From Hyphochytrium catenoides (Eukaryota; Sar; Hyphochytriomycetes; Hyphochytriales; Hyphochytriaceae), in assembly GCA_900088475.1 (NCBI GenBank), contig FLMG01002487.1, positions 1 through 28,015 of the forward strand: a stretch of 28,015 bases of DNA, in the 5' to 3' direction. The notes beneath the pieces were generated by a model. The model was not told the DNA's origin. It did not search any database and worked only from the letters and a program-made list of their open reading frames with translations. A program made the position numbers and the translations under genes. Below, piece by piece: positions 1 through 11,226 of this stretch (its first letter is position 1; every line of letters starts with the position of its first letter).

Positions 1-2062
1 AAGCCCGACCCGGGACGTAGACGTCTCTCCCTTGAGATGCAACAGCGTTAAGTCTCTACCTCTACACTTAGGTCACCCCCACCCTAGTCTGTAGGTCCCC
101 CCGCCATATATACTGAAGGTACGGGATCAGGTACTTTTTTAAAATTCGGGTAATTGACGCAATTTTATGGGGTCTGGGTCAATCTCCCAACTTTGACAAG
201 AGAAGAAACTTTAGGCTCATATTTTCGTTCATTAGGTGTATGACGCTATTATCGGCTAGTTGAGTAGCTGTGTATTAGGTTGGTGGTCGTTGCTCATGAA
301 CAGTTGCTTTCCTAATAATCTCATGAACCTCCCTCGTTCCTGCGAGCACTGTGAATGAATGAGGATGCCCAGCCGACAACCTTCTTCCTCTCACTCCCCT
401 CACCTCCTCCCTCCGCTCATCTCAATCGGATGAATGATGAGCAGGAGAAGATGCTCGACGAGAGCGGGAAGATGGGGAGACAGGAGGAAAAAAGGGGCCT
501 TAACGGCCTGGATGATGGCGATGGTAGAGAGCTCAGTACTAGACCCAACAACATCTATGTGTATCGAGAAGCACAGTCCTGTCCGCTCGCAAGCGTGCCA
601 AATATAGCAAAGCGCCTCCGTATAGTTCTACTGGGAGATCATGACGTTCTAGACCCCCTCAGTTGGCGGTTCTGAGGCGCGGTACTTCTTTCTTCGCTTC
701 CTCGTCGGGCAAAACCAGCTGTTGTCTAATGTTGGCTCCATACGGTCATCATCTACGCGGGACCGACAAACACACAGAGGAAACGATGCCTTCCATGGAC
801 CCGGGACCAAGTGTTATCTTCCATGCATAACTTCGGCATAGAGACCAATGGGCTCAACAAGGTAGAAATGGCCCGATCATCGCGGTTAATCAACGATGGC
901 CAAGTCTATTAGGGCGGCGTTATTATGGCGGGCTGTGCGCTGGCAGGAGTTTGTTCTGCATGGCACGACCAGGAGGACTTCCCCGCACTTACTGTCCTCC
1001 TCCCTCCATGATATATTGTGGTTTGTCATGGGTTGAGTCTGCTATTATTAGCTAATCTTCTAGCTTACTCCGGCGGCGGAGGGTGGGTCGACCTAGGACC
1101 TTCTTTAGTAGTGCATAACGCTTCAAACTCAGGTGTGAAGGAGAAGATGCCGCCTCATTTTGTTCGGGAATGAGTAGCTGCACTAAGAGGAGGTTAGCCT
1201 ACACGCTGTTCACTTTTCAAAAACATCTTCCCTTTATAATCTCTAATCCATCTATGGTTTCTGAGAAAATGGAAAGTGTGACGCCTCCTCTCTCTCCTCT
1301 CCTCAGAAGAAGATCCTAATAGTTGAAGAGAAGCCAAGGCAGATGTCCTCTTCTGACCATGAACACGGCCATAGTTACTGTGGGCGGAGCGCATGTAGTA
1401 CACAATCGGGAGGAGGTTTTCCTCTAAATTGTCGCGAGTTAGGCAGTAGCAAGATAAGCGCTGCCGCCGACTACTTACGGAGCCAACTGACCATCATAGT
1501 ACTGAAGATTGTGCGCGATGCCGGAGGTGAGATAAAGAAGTTCTATGGTTCGGTGTTCCTTGGCGCTTCAGAAGCTCATCTGCTGCACTAACCACAGTTT
1601 TCATCATCTACGGCGCCGAATGTATGACATTCAGGACAAGCAGCAATAAGGATTACTTCGTATAGAATAACTAGCGTATGATCAGGAATATGGCTAATGC
1701 GAAAGGTCATCTTACCGTACTGTAGAAGTTCGGCTCCCTGAGCAGGTGACAGGAGGATGCTGCTGCGGCCGCTACTAATAATTATATGGGTGCTCAAGGC
1801 TCCATGTTTGCTCCTGCCAGTGGTTGGGCAAGTGACCTGTAGAGCGTCAGACCTAGGGCTTCATGATCCGTAACCAGGTCAAAAGCTTCAAGCCCTGGGG
1901 CCATGGCTCTGAACTTAGATAAATGGGGCGGAGAGACTTTCACTACCAGAGTTCCTTTAGCTGGTGACCGAAAGAACTATAAGCTGACAGTCGGAACTTG
2001 GGCTACCGCTTAGCTCGCCCCACGGCAATATTAGAAGGCCTGATATCCTCATTCTTAGCGGG
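1..2062. other. Left-end region without a recognised gene
   Basis: I find no protein family, exon chain or RNA gene here. The longest open frames (355-675 on plus, 1588-1797 on minus) are short, have no recognisable motif and do not join to neighbours by phase-compatible splice sites. The frame of the LRR gene stays open upstream of its proposed ATG back to about 1988, without another ATG, so an extra 5' exon of that gene could lie here. Confidence 0.5.
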
Positions 2063-3243
2063 ATGAGTGCCCTACTGTCAGCGAACCAGCGGCTAGCACT
2101 AGAGAAGACGTCTGAGAACAATTCAACCTTCAAAAAGCTAAAACTCGTCCGAGAACGTAAGTTAAGCGGATAGTTCTCACTTGTGGTGGCCCCCTTTGAC
2201 CACTTATCTGCAGACGCAGACGCCTCATTCGTCGCCCTACTTGCCGAAGGCTTAGCAACAAACTGCTACCTTGAGCACATTGACCTGAGCCTGAACAAAC
2301 TGGAGGATGACGGAGCTATCGCTTTGGCGAGAGCACTAGAGGTTGCAGGCTGCAAGCTTCCATTGGAAGCCCTCATCCTCTGCCTCAACGGAATCAGAGT
2401 TCAAGGTGAGAAGGGATACAAAGAATCTTCGGTCCCTCTTCCTTATCCTTCGTGCTTCTAGGCATGCGGTCTCTGGCCACACCTCTCTGTAAATTCCTAG
2501 GCATGAAGAAAATTATTCTGGATGGCAATACCATCGGAGATGAAGGGCTCATGGCTCTGCTAAGTGGGGCCAATAATGGCGCTTTGTCTAATGATAGAAG
2601 CTTTCCCCTTTTGTCCACTCTGTCTTTGGCGAACTGCGCCATTACTGAGGTCGGAGGACGTATCATCGTAAGGCACTTTATGGAAACTTCCAGTCTCGAA
2701 TCTCTTAATCTGGCGGGCAATAGGCTAAGAGATGGTGGTGCTGGTCTGATGGCGTTCCTTCTCCTCCATTGTGAGAATCTGAAAAAGCTGGACCTTTCAG
2801 ATAATCGAATAACTGACGATGGGTGCGGTCACCTCGCCGCCGCCTTGAGCCAAAATCCACCGTTGCAGGTTTGACAAAATGTCATAGCTCTCAAGAACTA
2901 TCCTTACCCTAACCCTATCCGTCTGCTTTAGATTCTTAGACTCGCCAGAAACGAAATCACAGATGCAAGTTGTCCGATACTGAGGCATGCAATTTTGTGG
3001 GGCAACCGGTCTCTTCAAAAGCTGTACATAGAACATAACTCCATTAGCAAAGGAGGAGTTACGAAGCTGGTGTCCCTTGTGGGCTCGAAGAAGAACATAC
3101 CCCTAAACTACGTCAAAGCGACCATCTCAAAGACACGCAAGGTCTTCGCAATGGTGGAGCGTGACGTCAAGACCCCATATGAGGTTGGGCTGTACATCAA
3201 ACAGGGCACTGAGAGATTGTCCACCTTTTTAAATGAGCGGTGA
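2063..3243 (+). CDS. Leucine-rich repeat protein (ribonuclease-inhibitor type)
   Basis: Proposed exons are 2063-2156, 2214-2405, 2462-2868 and 2932-3243, giving 334 aa; introns are 57, 56 and 63 nt, all GT-AG, with consistent phases. The protein is almost entirely LRRs of about 28 residues, with cores such as LEHIDLSLNKLEDDGA, MKKIILDGNTIGDEG, LESLNLAGNRLRDGG, LKKLDLSDNRITDDG and LQKLYIEHNSISKGG, about eight repeats in all. The xLxLxxNxIxDxG pattern is that of the ribonuclease-inhibitor/NLR-type LRR subclass, which forms curved protein-binding scaffolds. No NACHT, kinase or membrane segment is attached. The last 60 residues are non-LRR and rich in K, V and T. ATG 2063 is the first in-frame ATG after an upstream stop, but a missing 5' exon is possible. 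The gene runs towards the PH-domain gene with 86 bp between stops. The binding partner cannot be inferred. Confidence 0.85.
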
Positions 3244-3329
3244 ACGACCTTCCCACCCTAATGCACTATGGTACATAGAGCACCGCCAAAGCTCTCAAAC
3301 CGACCTCTCACGTGGCCTGAGCCTCTGAG

Positions 3330-6300
3330 CTACGGCTTCACGATGCTTGATCGAGGAGCAGAGTTTCTTGATATGAGCCATTGTAACGCCTCCAGCCATT
3401 GATTGCGCAGGCTCTCAGTTTCGGCCTCCAGATCAAGCTTTCTATCAACAGCGATCACAGTGAGGGCCAAGTGCTGGTCCGCCCCTACGCGCCATGAAGT
3501 GATGGAGTAAGGAAACAGCTTAGCAAGTGTTGGTCTTTTCAAAGAATTAGAATTCTAACCAACAACCCTACCAGAACTCCTTCTGCTGCCTGCATGCACC
3601 TTCAACAGGTCACGGACGAGCAGCCCTTCTTTGGCTTTCTTGTCTTTCTGCAAAGGCCGCCATTGGATGCGATCGTAGGTAGGAGGGCACCATACGAATC
3701 GTCTGCGAGGAGGACCCCAGGTGCCATATTTAGTGAAGACTTCCCCTGTAGATCAAGGAGTTTAAAGAGTTGAGGATTAGCACATTTGACCGCCTAAAGA
3801 GTTAGTATCAGGCATTCTAAACGCCAATCAAAAGCTATAATGACCTTCAGCTAGGAGTCTCCGATAAAATTCTTCTCCTTGTCCTTCCGCAGGTCGCCCC
3901 AAATTGCTGAAAGAGGCCAGCGGCTTGTCGGAAGGGAGGGGAGCTAGGGAGGGGTCATCCAGACTGTCACCCCCGACGGACATCGCCATGGAATCAGTCC
4001 CGAAATGGTTCCCAGAGGCAACAGTCGCTGCCCCATCCTTGTCTTTGAAGGGAGTGCGAAGTACGCCTAACTGCTCACCGGGAGGAAGACTCCGCGCAGA
4101 CTGCTCCTCCTCTTCTTTTGGGGTTGATGAGAAGAGGTCCATCAGGCGGTTGATACCTTTGCTTGGCGATCCCTGGGGGCATAGGTGGGAGGGGTGTAAT
4201 AGTTTTCACCAAAAGACGTGTGCATGAAATTTAAAGGTAAGCATTGGGACGATACTTACCTTCTGTTCTACTTCCGTAACGTCTGTCGAAAAAGAGACGG
4301 TAGAGGGCACGCTCTCACTGGAAGACACAGGGCAAGATTCGAGTTGCATCGAGCATGGCATATCTGAAGGGCCTTCAATTTGAACGCAGTTCTCTTCATT
4401 TTTATTAGAGGAATTCGACGGGCCATATGACAAGGTTAGAGTGAGTTGATGGTGGCAGGATGGCAGATGATGACCTACCAGCCATTGGACTAAAAATCTT
4501 CTTGATTAAATTGTTCTCCGTTGAATCTCCGCGCTGTACATCCTCTGGCGGTATAAACGGAACTTCAACCTGCTCTAGGTTGGTCTGTTCAATCTGGGAT
4601 AGCGCTGCAAATTGTTCTGAGTGAGGACTAGTTCCATCAAAGCACTCCTTCTCCTGTACCAAATAGGCGCTCTGTGGTTAATAGAGACTCGAAATAGAGA
4701 CAGCGAACAAGTGGTCATAGGTGGATAGTCTACCTCTGCCGCACTCTGAAGAGTATTCAGATCAGGGGAAGAACTGCGCCACTTAGTCTCAGTTGCGGGC
4801 CTCGTGGCCTCCCGTTCTCTATCTGTAGTGATCAACAACTCAGACTTTGAACATACTGTGCAGACGATGACCATGGTTACTGACTGGTATTGTCCAAGAA
4901 GTCCTTGATTTGCTTCATGCGGGTCGTCGCCACAGGCTGGCCTAATGAAAGAGGGCAATAAGTCTGAGATGGTAAGCATGTACTTTTTAACGTGCATAGA
5001 GAAATATCGAAGGAAAGAACTCTAGTATACAATCATAGCAAAGAAACTCCATCTAGTAGTAGGACACTCTACTTCCCTGACCTCGACACTCCGGCCTGAG
5101 GTCATTATTCCGAACGATAAGATAATCTGGGGATCCTTCTTGGACCCACATCACCATATACTTAGCATTGAAGTTCTGCACGGCGGTCATCAGGGAAGAT
5201 TGGGCTAGTGAAGAACGAGGTCGTCGTTGAAAGATCTGTAGAAGCTCCTCAGTTAGAGGCAGACGGAGCACGTGGTGCACGAATGGACCCTCACCTCCAA
5301 GATTTTGGCTTTCTTGAGTCCCATGTGCAACGTCTGCAGTACCCCCTTCAAATACCATCCAACATCTTCCTCTTCTACCTCATCTCTGCTAACAAGACCT
5401 AATACCAATGGTTAGCGGCCACGCTACTTTTTTATGGTTGTTGCTCCCGGTTAAATCACCTAGTCGTGCTATTGCACTTATAAATCGGCAGAAGCACAGC
5501 GAGCTTCGATACTTTTGAGCCGATCCTTGGAGCCGTGCTTCACCTGCCACTAGCTGATGTGCCTTACAGGAGACGTGACCTTCCAGAGCAGGAGTTAAGC
5601 AAGCTCCCACAAAGGCCTGCCGTTGCCATGTGATGATAACGTCGAGGGGTTTAGGATCAGGCGGGGTGCTGGACCGCGTACCAACACTACTGACCTCGCA
5701 AACTTCCTTCGTGCTGAGCCCCATGGCGCTTAGTTCAAAGTCAGTAAAGAACTTGAGGAAGGAAGAGAAGTCCAACCACTGCACCGTGTCGCGTCTGATA
5801 GGGGCCTCTTCCAGTGCAGAGTAGAAGTGGAAGATCTAAGCGGAATTGAATATTAGCCCTGCGTCATCTCTAAAAAGTCTCTAAAAGAAAAAGCGCAGTA
5901 ATAGAAAAACTCTGCACGGAGTAGGCAATCTAACCACTGCTAAAGGTGAGACGAGAGTCTGCAGGAGCTTCAAAATGGAAAAACTCACCCCTTTCAACGG
6001 CTCTTCGAAGGCCTTCACGATGGCGATCACCGTTGGCGCCTTTATATGGTCACTCTGCATTCTCAACCTTTCGCTCGGCCAACGACTGGCGTACGGCAAA
6101 ACGTACCTCTGGAGAAAGAGGCAAAACGGCTCGGCAACTGCCGGTCCGCTCGGAGTAGCTGGACAGGATTGTATCCTAGACAAGTTTAGCATCGCAAGCT
6201 TAGAGAGGAAAAAAAAGTCGTCAACTTGACTTATGACAAGTACCTTTCGGATATTGTCATGAGGCTGCTTAGGAATCCCTGATAGGTTAACCTCTTCCTT

Positions 6301-7816
6301 GAGCTTGAGTGTAAGGTAGGGTTAAGGTTACGACAGGGTCAAGCGAGATGAGAGATCGATGGCAGGCCTATCGCTGCAGCAGAGTCCTGAGCCCACAAAC
6401 TGGATAGATCAAGTCATCTCATAAACAAGGAAATGATAACGTAGAGAAACAGAGGAGCTGACAGGGCAAGGGCTCGATGCGATCCTAGTCATCACTGCTT
6501 TTCGTGCAAAGGATATTTGTCGAAGAATTAGCCTCCGCGGCATAAATGATGTCAACGATAGCAGGCGTGAGGTCTCGATAGCCTAGCAGCCCACAGTCCT
6601 TCAGTAAATGTAAGAACTGTTTGGACGTGAGCGACTCCAAATTCAGCGAGTCTCCTTGGGCACAATAGAATAGGAAGATATTCCAAAGTTCACCTGCATA
6701 CCACACAGTGAGGTGGATCCCAGTAAACATGCGTGCATGACTCCGGTTTGAGCCGGTACAGTAAGGACAGATAGGCAGAAGAGTGGCAAACCTTCACAAT
6801 CAGAGGCTCCAGGTATTGGCAATGCCTGCAACTGTAGCACTGTCTGATAGGAGGATCGTCGACGAAATCCCCCTCGTGGTGAGGGTGAAGCACCCAGTCT
6901 GTTGGGACTTCCATGGTAACGCTGTTTACGTGGACTGGAAGGACCTACTGCGATCTCTTGTTGGCCTGTGAGACTTGCCATTATCAAGAGCAATAGCTGC
7001 GTTGGATATACTTGCAGACATACCTCTTACCGAACCATCTAGGGACGGCTTGAACCTAGGTGTCTCGAATTAGCGTCGTCCAAGTGATTAATTCTGGGAC
7101 AAAACTCTAAACTCGATACCTCATGCGTATGACCATGGTCTGCACAGCATCTTGTACGCTCTCAATGGTGGCTTTGTCAGGCCAGACCCATCCCTCACCA
7201 TCTGAAAATCTAGAAGGTCGGCCACAAGTCTGACGGAAGGAACAAGGCAGTATATATTCCAGACCTTCCAGCACAACCTCAGCGGGTTCCACCTTCCAGA
7301 AGCCCGCAGCTTCAACACGCAGTTGTTGGAAGGTATGTCCACTCAGGAGCCTGGACCTGAACTCCTCACCATTGGGATGCTTTACAGTGACCTTATCTTT
7401 ATGCAAAAGGCAATCACATGTTGTCCTCCATTACGTACGAAGTGGGCTGTTAACTTACCGATGACTGATTTCGTGGCTCGTGGCTCGCGGATCGTAATGA
7501 CTGGACAATACTTTTGGGACTTCTCTTCTATCTCCTGCTTGTGACTAATGGGAACTCCATCAGGCATTAAGAAGTGAAAGCATCGTGGACTTTCCTCCAC
7601 AGCATCGCGAATCAGATGCCGTGCCTCTGCGAGCGTTGTCTCCTCGTTAACCTTTATGAACCCCAGGTAGCCAGCGCCCTCCACTGCTACCCGCAGCAGT
7701 TCATTCGTGGACGTAACCTGCTCTGGCGCTGCTCCTAGCTTGCAACGGCTAGGCTCTGCAAGTGCAACTGGAGAAACGCTTTCCCTGCTCGTTTCAGCAT
7801 GCTCTTCTTCCGTCAT
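3330..7816 (-). CDS. Multi-exon protein with two EF-hand-like helical modules and a C-terminal PH domain
   Basis: Exons in coding order: 7816-7459, 7396-7265, 7201-7120, 7055-7031 (tentative), 6996-6792 (tentative start), 6693-about 6496, about 6303-6244, 6175-5989, 5835-5695, 5553-5460, 5398-5295, 5235-5082, 4941-4885, 4822-4734, 4671-4479, 4393-4260, 4172-3845, 3745-3600, 3554-3330; about 970 aa. The N-terminus has a ubiquitin-like or structural region (FLMPDGVPISHKQE). Module A (ELWNIFLFYCAQGD, FLHLLKDCGLLG, RLTYQGFLSSL) is followed by FLQRYVLPYAS. Module B (IFHFYSALEE, WLDFSSFLKFFTDF, CFCRFISAIARLG) repeats the same pattern. After a Ser/Glu-rich linker comes a PH domain: KYGTWGPPRRRFVW, then LDLEAETESLRNQWLEALQ at the C-terminus. 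From 6175 to 3330 every junction is GT-AG and phase-compatible; the 6496-6303 junction is not resolved. From memory this resembles conserved proteins of stramenopiles and other flagellated protists. It probably binds a membrane phosphoinositide or the cytoskeleton; function unknown. Confidence 0.78.
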
Positions 7817-8737
7817 CGTGGCCCCTCACAATATTGTTTTGTCCTCGTGTTTCAAGGGCTCAAAGGGAAACTGGCCATAACTTATGACGCAATCCACTCT
7901 ACCAAGAGCTGCTCAGTTGTCCCATACAGCTATCTCACACGCTAAACTACTTGCAGTTGGCTATGCCTTATGCTCATTTGTCATTTGCGATCTTTGCAAC
8001 CGCCGATCAATAGGGAGAAGTAAAGGACTAAGAAAGACGCTTTCCTAATCAGAGGATCATTCGAGGAGAGGAACCCTAGAGGTTAAAGATGCGGAAAGGG
8101 AGGAGACAGACACGATGGCAGGACGAGGGAGAGGGAAAGGAGATGTACCTCCCATCATTGCCTCAGTTCCGACCAGGCTCACGATGTCCTGTCTCCAGCG
8201 AGCAGAAAGTTGGCTGCCTAGACCCAGCATCAGAACGCGCCTCATGGACTTGGCCCTGGACCCACTCGGAGGCCGAACTGAATCTGTCTATCCTGACCCT
8301 TGAAACGGACAACTCGGTGATTATCAGCATCTGTCGAGAGTTGATAACTATATTGAAGCTACTGTGCTGTGAGATGCGCTTGAGATCCAGATGTCCTCTT
8401 CCTATTCCACATCATCGGCTAGCAACTGAGTTATTCTGATGGCATCTTCCTCTCTCCTCTCTGTCTGTCTCAATACTCGATCTAGCTCTCTCTTTTCTGT
8501 CTCGTTTTCTACTGTCGCGTTCCCCTCATATCCCTTCTCTCTCTTCCACTCTCTTTCTCTGTCACCCTGGTCTCTGTCAGCCGGGCCACCGCATCAGTTT
8601 CCTTGGAGCTTCTAAAAGGTTCTCCTACGAGTTGCGCATCGAGGGTATCCATCGCCTTCCTCATTCAGTTTTCCTTCTCTTCCACCAAGCGTTAGTTGGT
8701 CCTCCAACGTACGTGTCGGACTATCACACTGCTGATC
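7817..8737. promoter_or_regulatory. Divergent 5' intergenic region with CT-rich tract
   Basis: This 921-bp gap separates the divergent starts of the PH-domain gene (7816, minus) and the aminopeptidase (8738, plus), so both promoters should lie here. From about 8440 to 8590 the plus strand is strongly pyrimidine-rich (runs of tctctct and cttctc), ending about 150 bp before the aminopeptidase ATG; this could be an initiator or 5'-UTR tract. A 62-codon frame at 8115-8303 begins with MAGRGRGKGD but matches no family I recognise and overlaps other open frames, so it is not called as a gene. Confidence 0.5.
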
Positions 8738-10985
8738 ATGGCGTCTGTTCAACCTGCGAAGGGTGAGTTTGAGGAGCCAAGGGCGAGGAAAACTTTGGTG
8801 TGGTGGGAGAGTACGAAGTAGAGCCGGGTTTGAAGAGGTTACGCTGTGCCTTTCCTCCTAACCTTCGTTCATTTTCGCTCCCGCTCTGTCTCGTTCAGCC
8901 TTTCTGGAGTTCTCCAACTATGCAAGATCGAGGTACCATGCCGCCGAGTTTGTCGCTAAGACTCTCTCTGGTATTGGCTACGAGCGCCTGTACGAGCATG
9001 ATGACTGGTCCAAGAAGCTCAAGCAAGGTGGCAAGTACTACGTGGTCCGAAACCAGTCCAGTATTGTGAGTGCTATTGCCTTGTAAAGTCGGGTGGTGCT
9101 GCGGTGGTTATTGATCCCTTCTATTCTTCTTGGCAGATTGGTTTTGCCCTAGGTGGCAAGTGGCAGAAGGGCAATGGCTTCAACATTATCGGTGCGCACA
9201 CAGACAGTCCTTGCCTAAAGGTGAAACCGGTATCAAAGCTTACTAAGGCAGGCTTCCTTCAGCTCGGTTTAGAGACTTACGGGTACGCTCCTTACTTAGC
9301 TAGTGCTTGGGAATCTCTGGCCAATTAGCTGGTGTTTACCGAATCTTTTGCTTAGAGGTGGCATCTGGCACACATGGTTCGACCGCGACCTAACGGTAGC
9401 TGGCCGGGTGCTGGTCAAGGAGAGTGGCAAGTATAAGTCACGCCTGGTCCACATCGGTCGCCCCGTCTGCCGTATTCCGAGCGTTGCTATCCACTTGAAC
9501 CGTGAGGTGAATGAGAAGGGCCTACAAATCAACAAGGAGACGCATCTTCGGGCCATCCTGGCCACGGGTAAGCTCTTGAGCAGGACAATTTGACTGTGTC
9601 TACTCCACTCCATAGTCACGCTAGAATCTTCGACTTTTCTTGCCCTCTGTGACATTTGGCTAACTAGACTACCTCATAGTCGCCAAGGCGCAGTTGGAGG
9701 GGAACACCGAGAAGGCTGAGACGAACCACCATCCCGTCCTTTTGGAGGCCATAGCAGAAGAGATTGGCTGCAAGGCTGATGATATCACAAGCTTTGACCT
9801 CTGTCTCGTGGATCACACGGTAAGCAAAAAAGAAGTGACATAGCTAGCACATTTTGGTGTGCCTTCATACAGAGAGTTAATCCAAACCTCTACGGAAGAA
9901 ACCAAAGGACGGTAGTGTGGTGGATGTTACCCTGCTAACAAGAGAGAGAATAAAGTGAGAAGGAAGGCATTAGAGAGACAAGCTGACTGGGGTGAAAGCG
10001 ATCTCTGTAACGACCTACCCTGTATAAATTCCGCTCTCGTAGCCCTCCCTGCTTGGTGGTATCAAGAATGAGTTCATCTTTGCTCCGCACCTTGATAACC
10101 TGTGCATGAGCTGGTGCTCTATGGAGGCTTTGAAAAGGGCGTCGGATAGTGGTAAGCCACAGAGGCTGAATAGTCAATCTTGGTGATATCAATGTATTGG
10201 CTTACACGTTTCTTATATGTGGCCGTCTATTTCAGCGTCTCTGGCGGATGAGCCCGGAGTGCGATGCATCGCTCTATTCGATCACGAAGAAGTGGGCTCA
10301 ACCTCTATGATGGGTGCAGACAGCAATTTCCTACGTGAGGTTCTGGTACGGGTCAACGGATCTGACCTTGTCGGCGTTTCCGTTAGTAAGAGTCTACTGG
10401 TAAGGTTCTTGGGAGATTTTGCTTGCCACATCAACCTCCTTCCTGCGCTTTCTAAAATTGATGTCGCTAACCGTTGTGGATTGTATTAGGTTTCTGCTGA
10501 CATGGCACATGCCCTGCACCCTAACTACCCTGAGAAGCATGAGGTATGAGAGTTTCTAACGCTGACCCGAAATCTTGTTCGTCGTGAGTCACTCAAGGCT
10601 ATCCGCACCATGTCACCCTTCTGCCTTGTAGGAGAACCACCAGCCTGCATGTGGCAAGGGCATCGTCATCAAGTGGAACACGAACCAGCGCTATGCCACC
10701 ACTCAAGAATCCTCTTTAGCGATCACCGAGCTTGCCAAGGCGCATAACATTCCTTATCAGCAGTTTTGTGTCAGGCAGGACATGGGGTGCGGCTCCACAA
10801 TCGGACCCATGCTGTCTGCCAACCTTGGCATGAAGACAGTAGACGTCGGAGCTCCTCAGCTGGCCATGCACAGCATGAGGGAGATGATGGCAGCGGATGA
10901 TATTGGCCACTCTGTCGATATTCTGGAGGTCTTCTTGAAGGAGTACTCAGCTCTCAACCTCAACATTGATGTAGAGTCTTTCTAA
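8738..10985 (+). CDS. DNPEP: Aspartyl aminopeptidase, M18 metallopeptidase
   Basis: Nine exons: 8738-8762, 8899-9065, 9137-9282, 9356-9567, 9680-9819, 10043-10151, 10236-10399, 10490-10543 and 10632-10985. Together they make 1371 nt and 456 aa, all GT-AG and in phase; the human enzyme is about 475 aa. It removes N-terminal acidic residues (Asp, Glu) from peptides as a cytosolic dodecamer with two zinc ions. The M18 landmarks are all visible: GAHTDSP (His about 85), APHLDNL (Asp about 248), DHEEVGS (Glu 284/285), SADMAHA (Asp about 325) and QLAMHSMRE (His about 419). Also conserved are [28 protein letters not shown] and CGSTIGP. The first exon codes only eight residues (MASVQPAK), with no clear signal peptide, in keeping with a cytosolic enzyme. 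The 223-nt intron before 10043 is the longest. It converges on the myotubularin gene, 241 bp away. Family assignment is very firm. Confidence 0.96.
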
Positions 10986-11164
10986 GGGCACCCCTAAATT
11001 TCACTCTCTCCACCTTCATTGCACAATCTCAACGGCGCTATTACTGCCCCATGCTAGTGGTGGGGATGTCGGTCGCCACTCCCCGAAGTAAACTAATCTT
11101 TGTCATGCGCACAGCTTTACTAGAGCCAAAGAGAGGCGAAGGCACTGGAACAGGCCCCTGGTCG

Positions 11165-11170
11165 AATAAA
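11165..11170 (+). promoter_or_regulatory. Possible polyadenylation hexamer AATAAA after DNPEP
   Basis: A canonical AATAAA lies 180 nt after the aminopeptidase stop, in the short gap before the convergent myotubularin gene. Its position fits a 3'-end signal, but one hexamer in AT-balanced DNA can arise by chance and many protists do not use it. Confidence 0.3.
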
Positions 11171-11226
11171 TTAAACTTCATTGGACTCAATCTGATGAGT
11201 CGGAAGGAACGTGTTCTTTGGCAGCA

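Noticed and set aside
355-675. 106-codon plus-strand frame rich in Glu, Gly and Pro
   Set aside because: No domain, no splice link to the LRR gene and composition typical of a chance frame.
2900-2920. Interstitial telomere repeat
   Set aside because: Only about one and a half CCCTAA units inside a clear 63-nt intron; better explained as intron branch-point sequence.
5975-6229. Plus-strand frame with a hydrophobic segment resembling a signal anchor
   Set aside because: It lies antisense to the exon 6175-5989 of the PH-domain gene, whose translation fits the module pattern and phases.
6485-6693. Reading the SSDD stop at 6485 as the C-terminus of a separate small gene
   Set aside because: The sequence beyond it continues the same module (RLTYQGFLSSL, FLQRYVLPYAS) on the same strand, so one longer gene is more likely; the junction itself stays open.
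8057-8439. Small ORFs on both strands between the PH gene and DNPEP
   Set aside because: Mutually overlapping short frames, no family match, and position in the shared promoter region.
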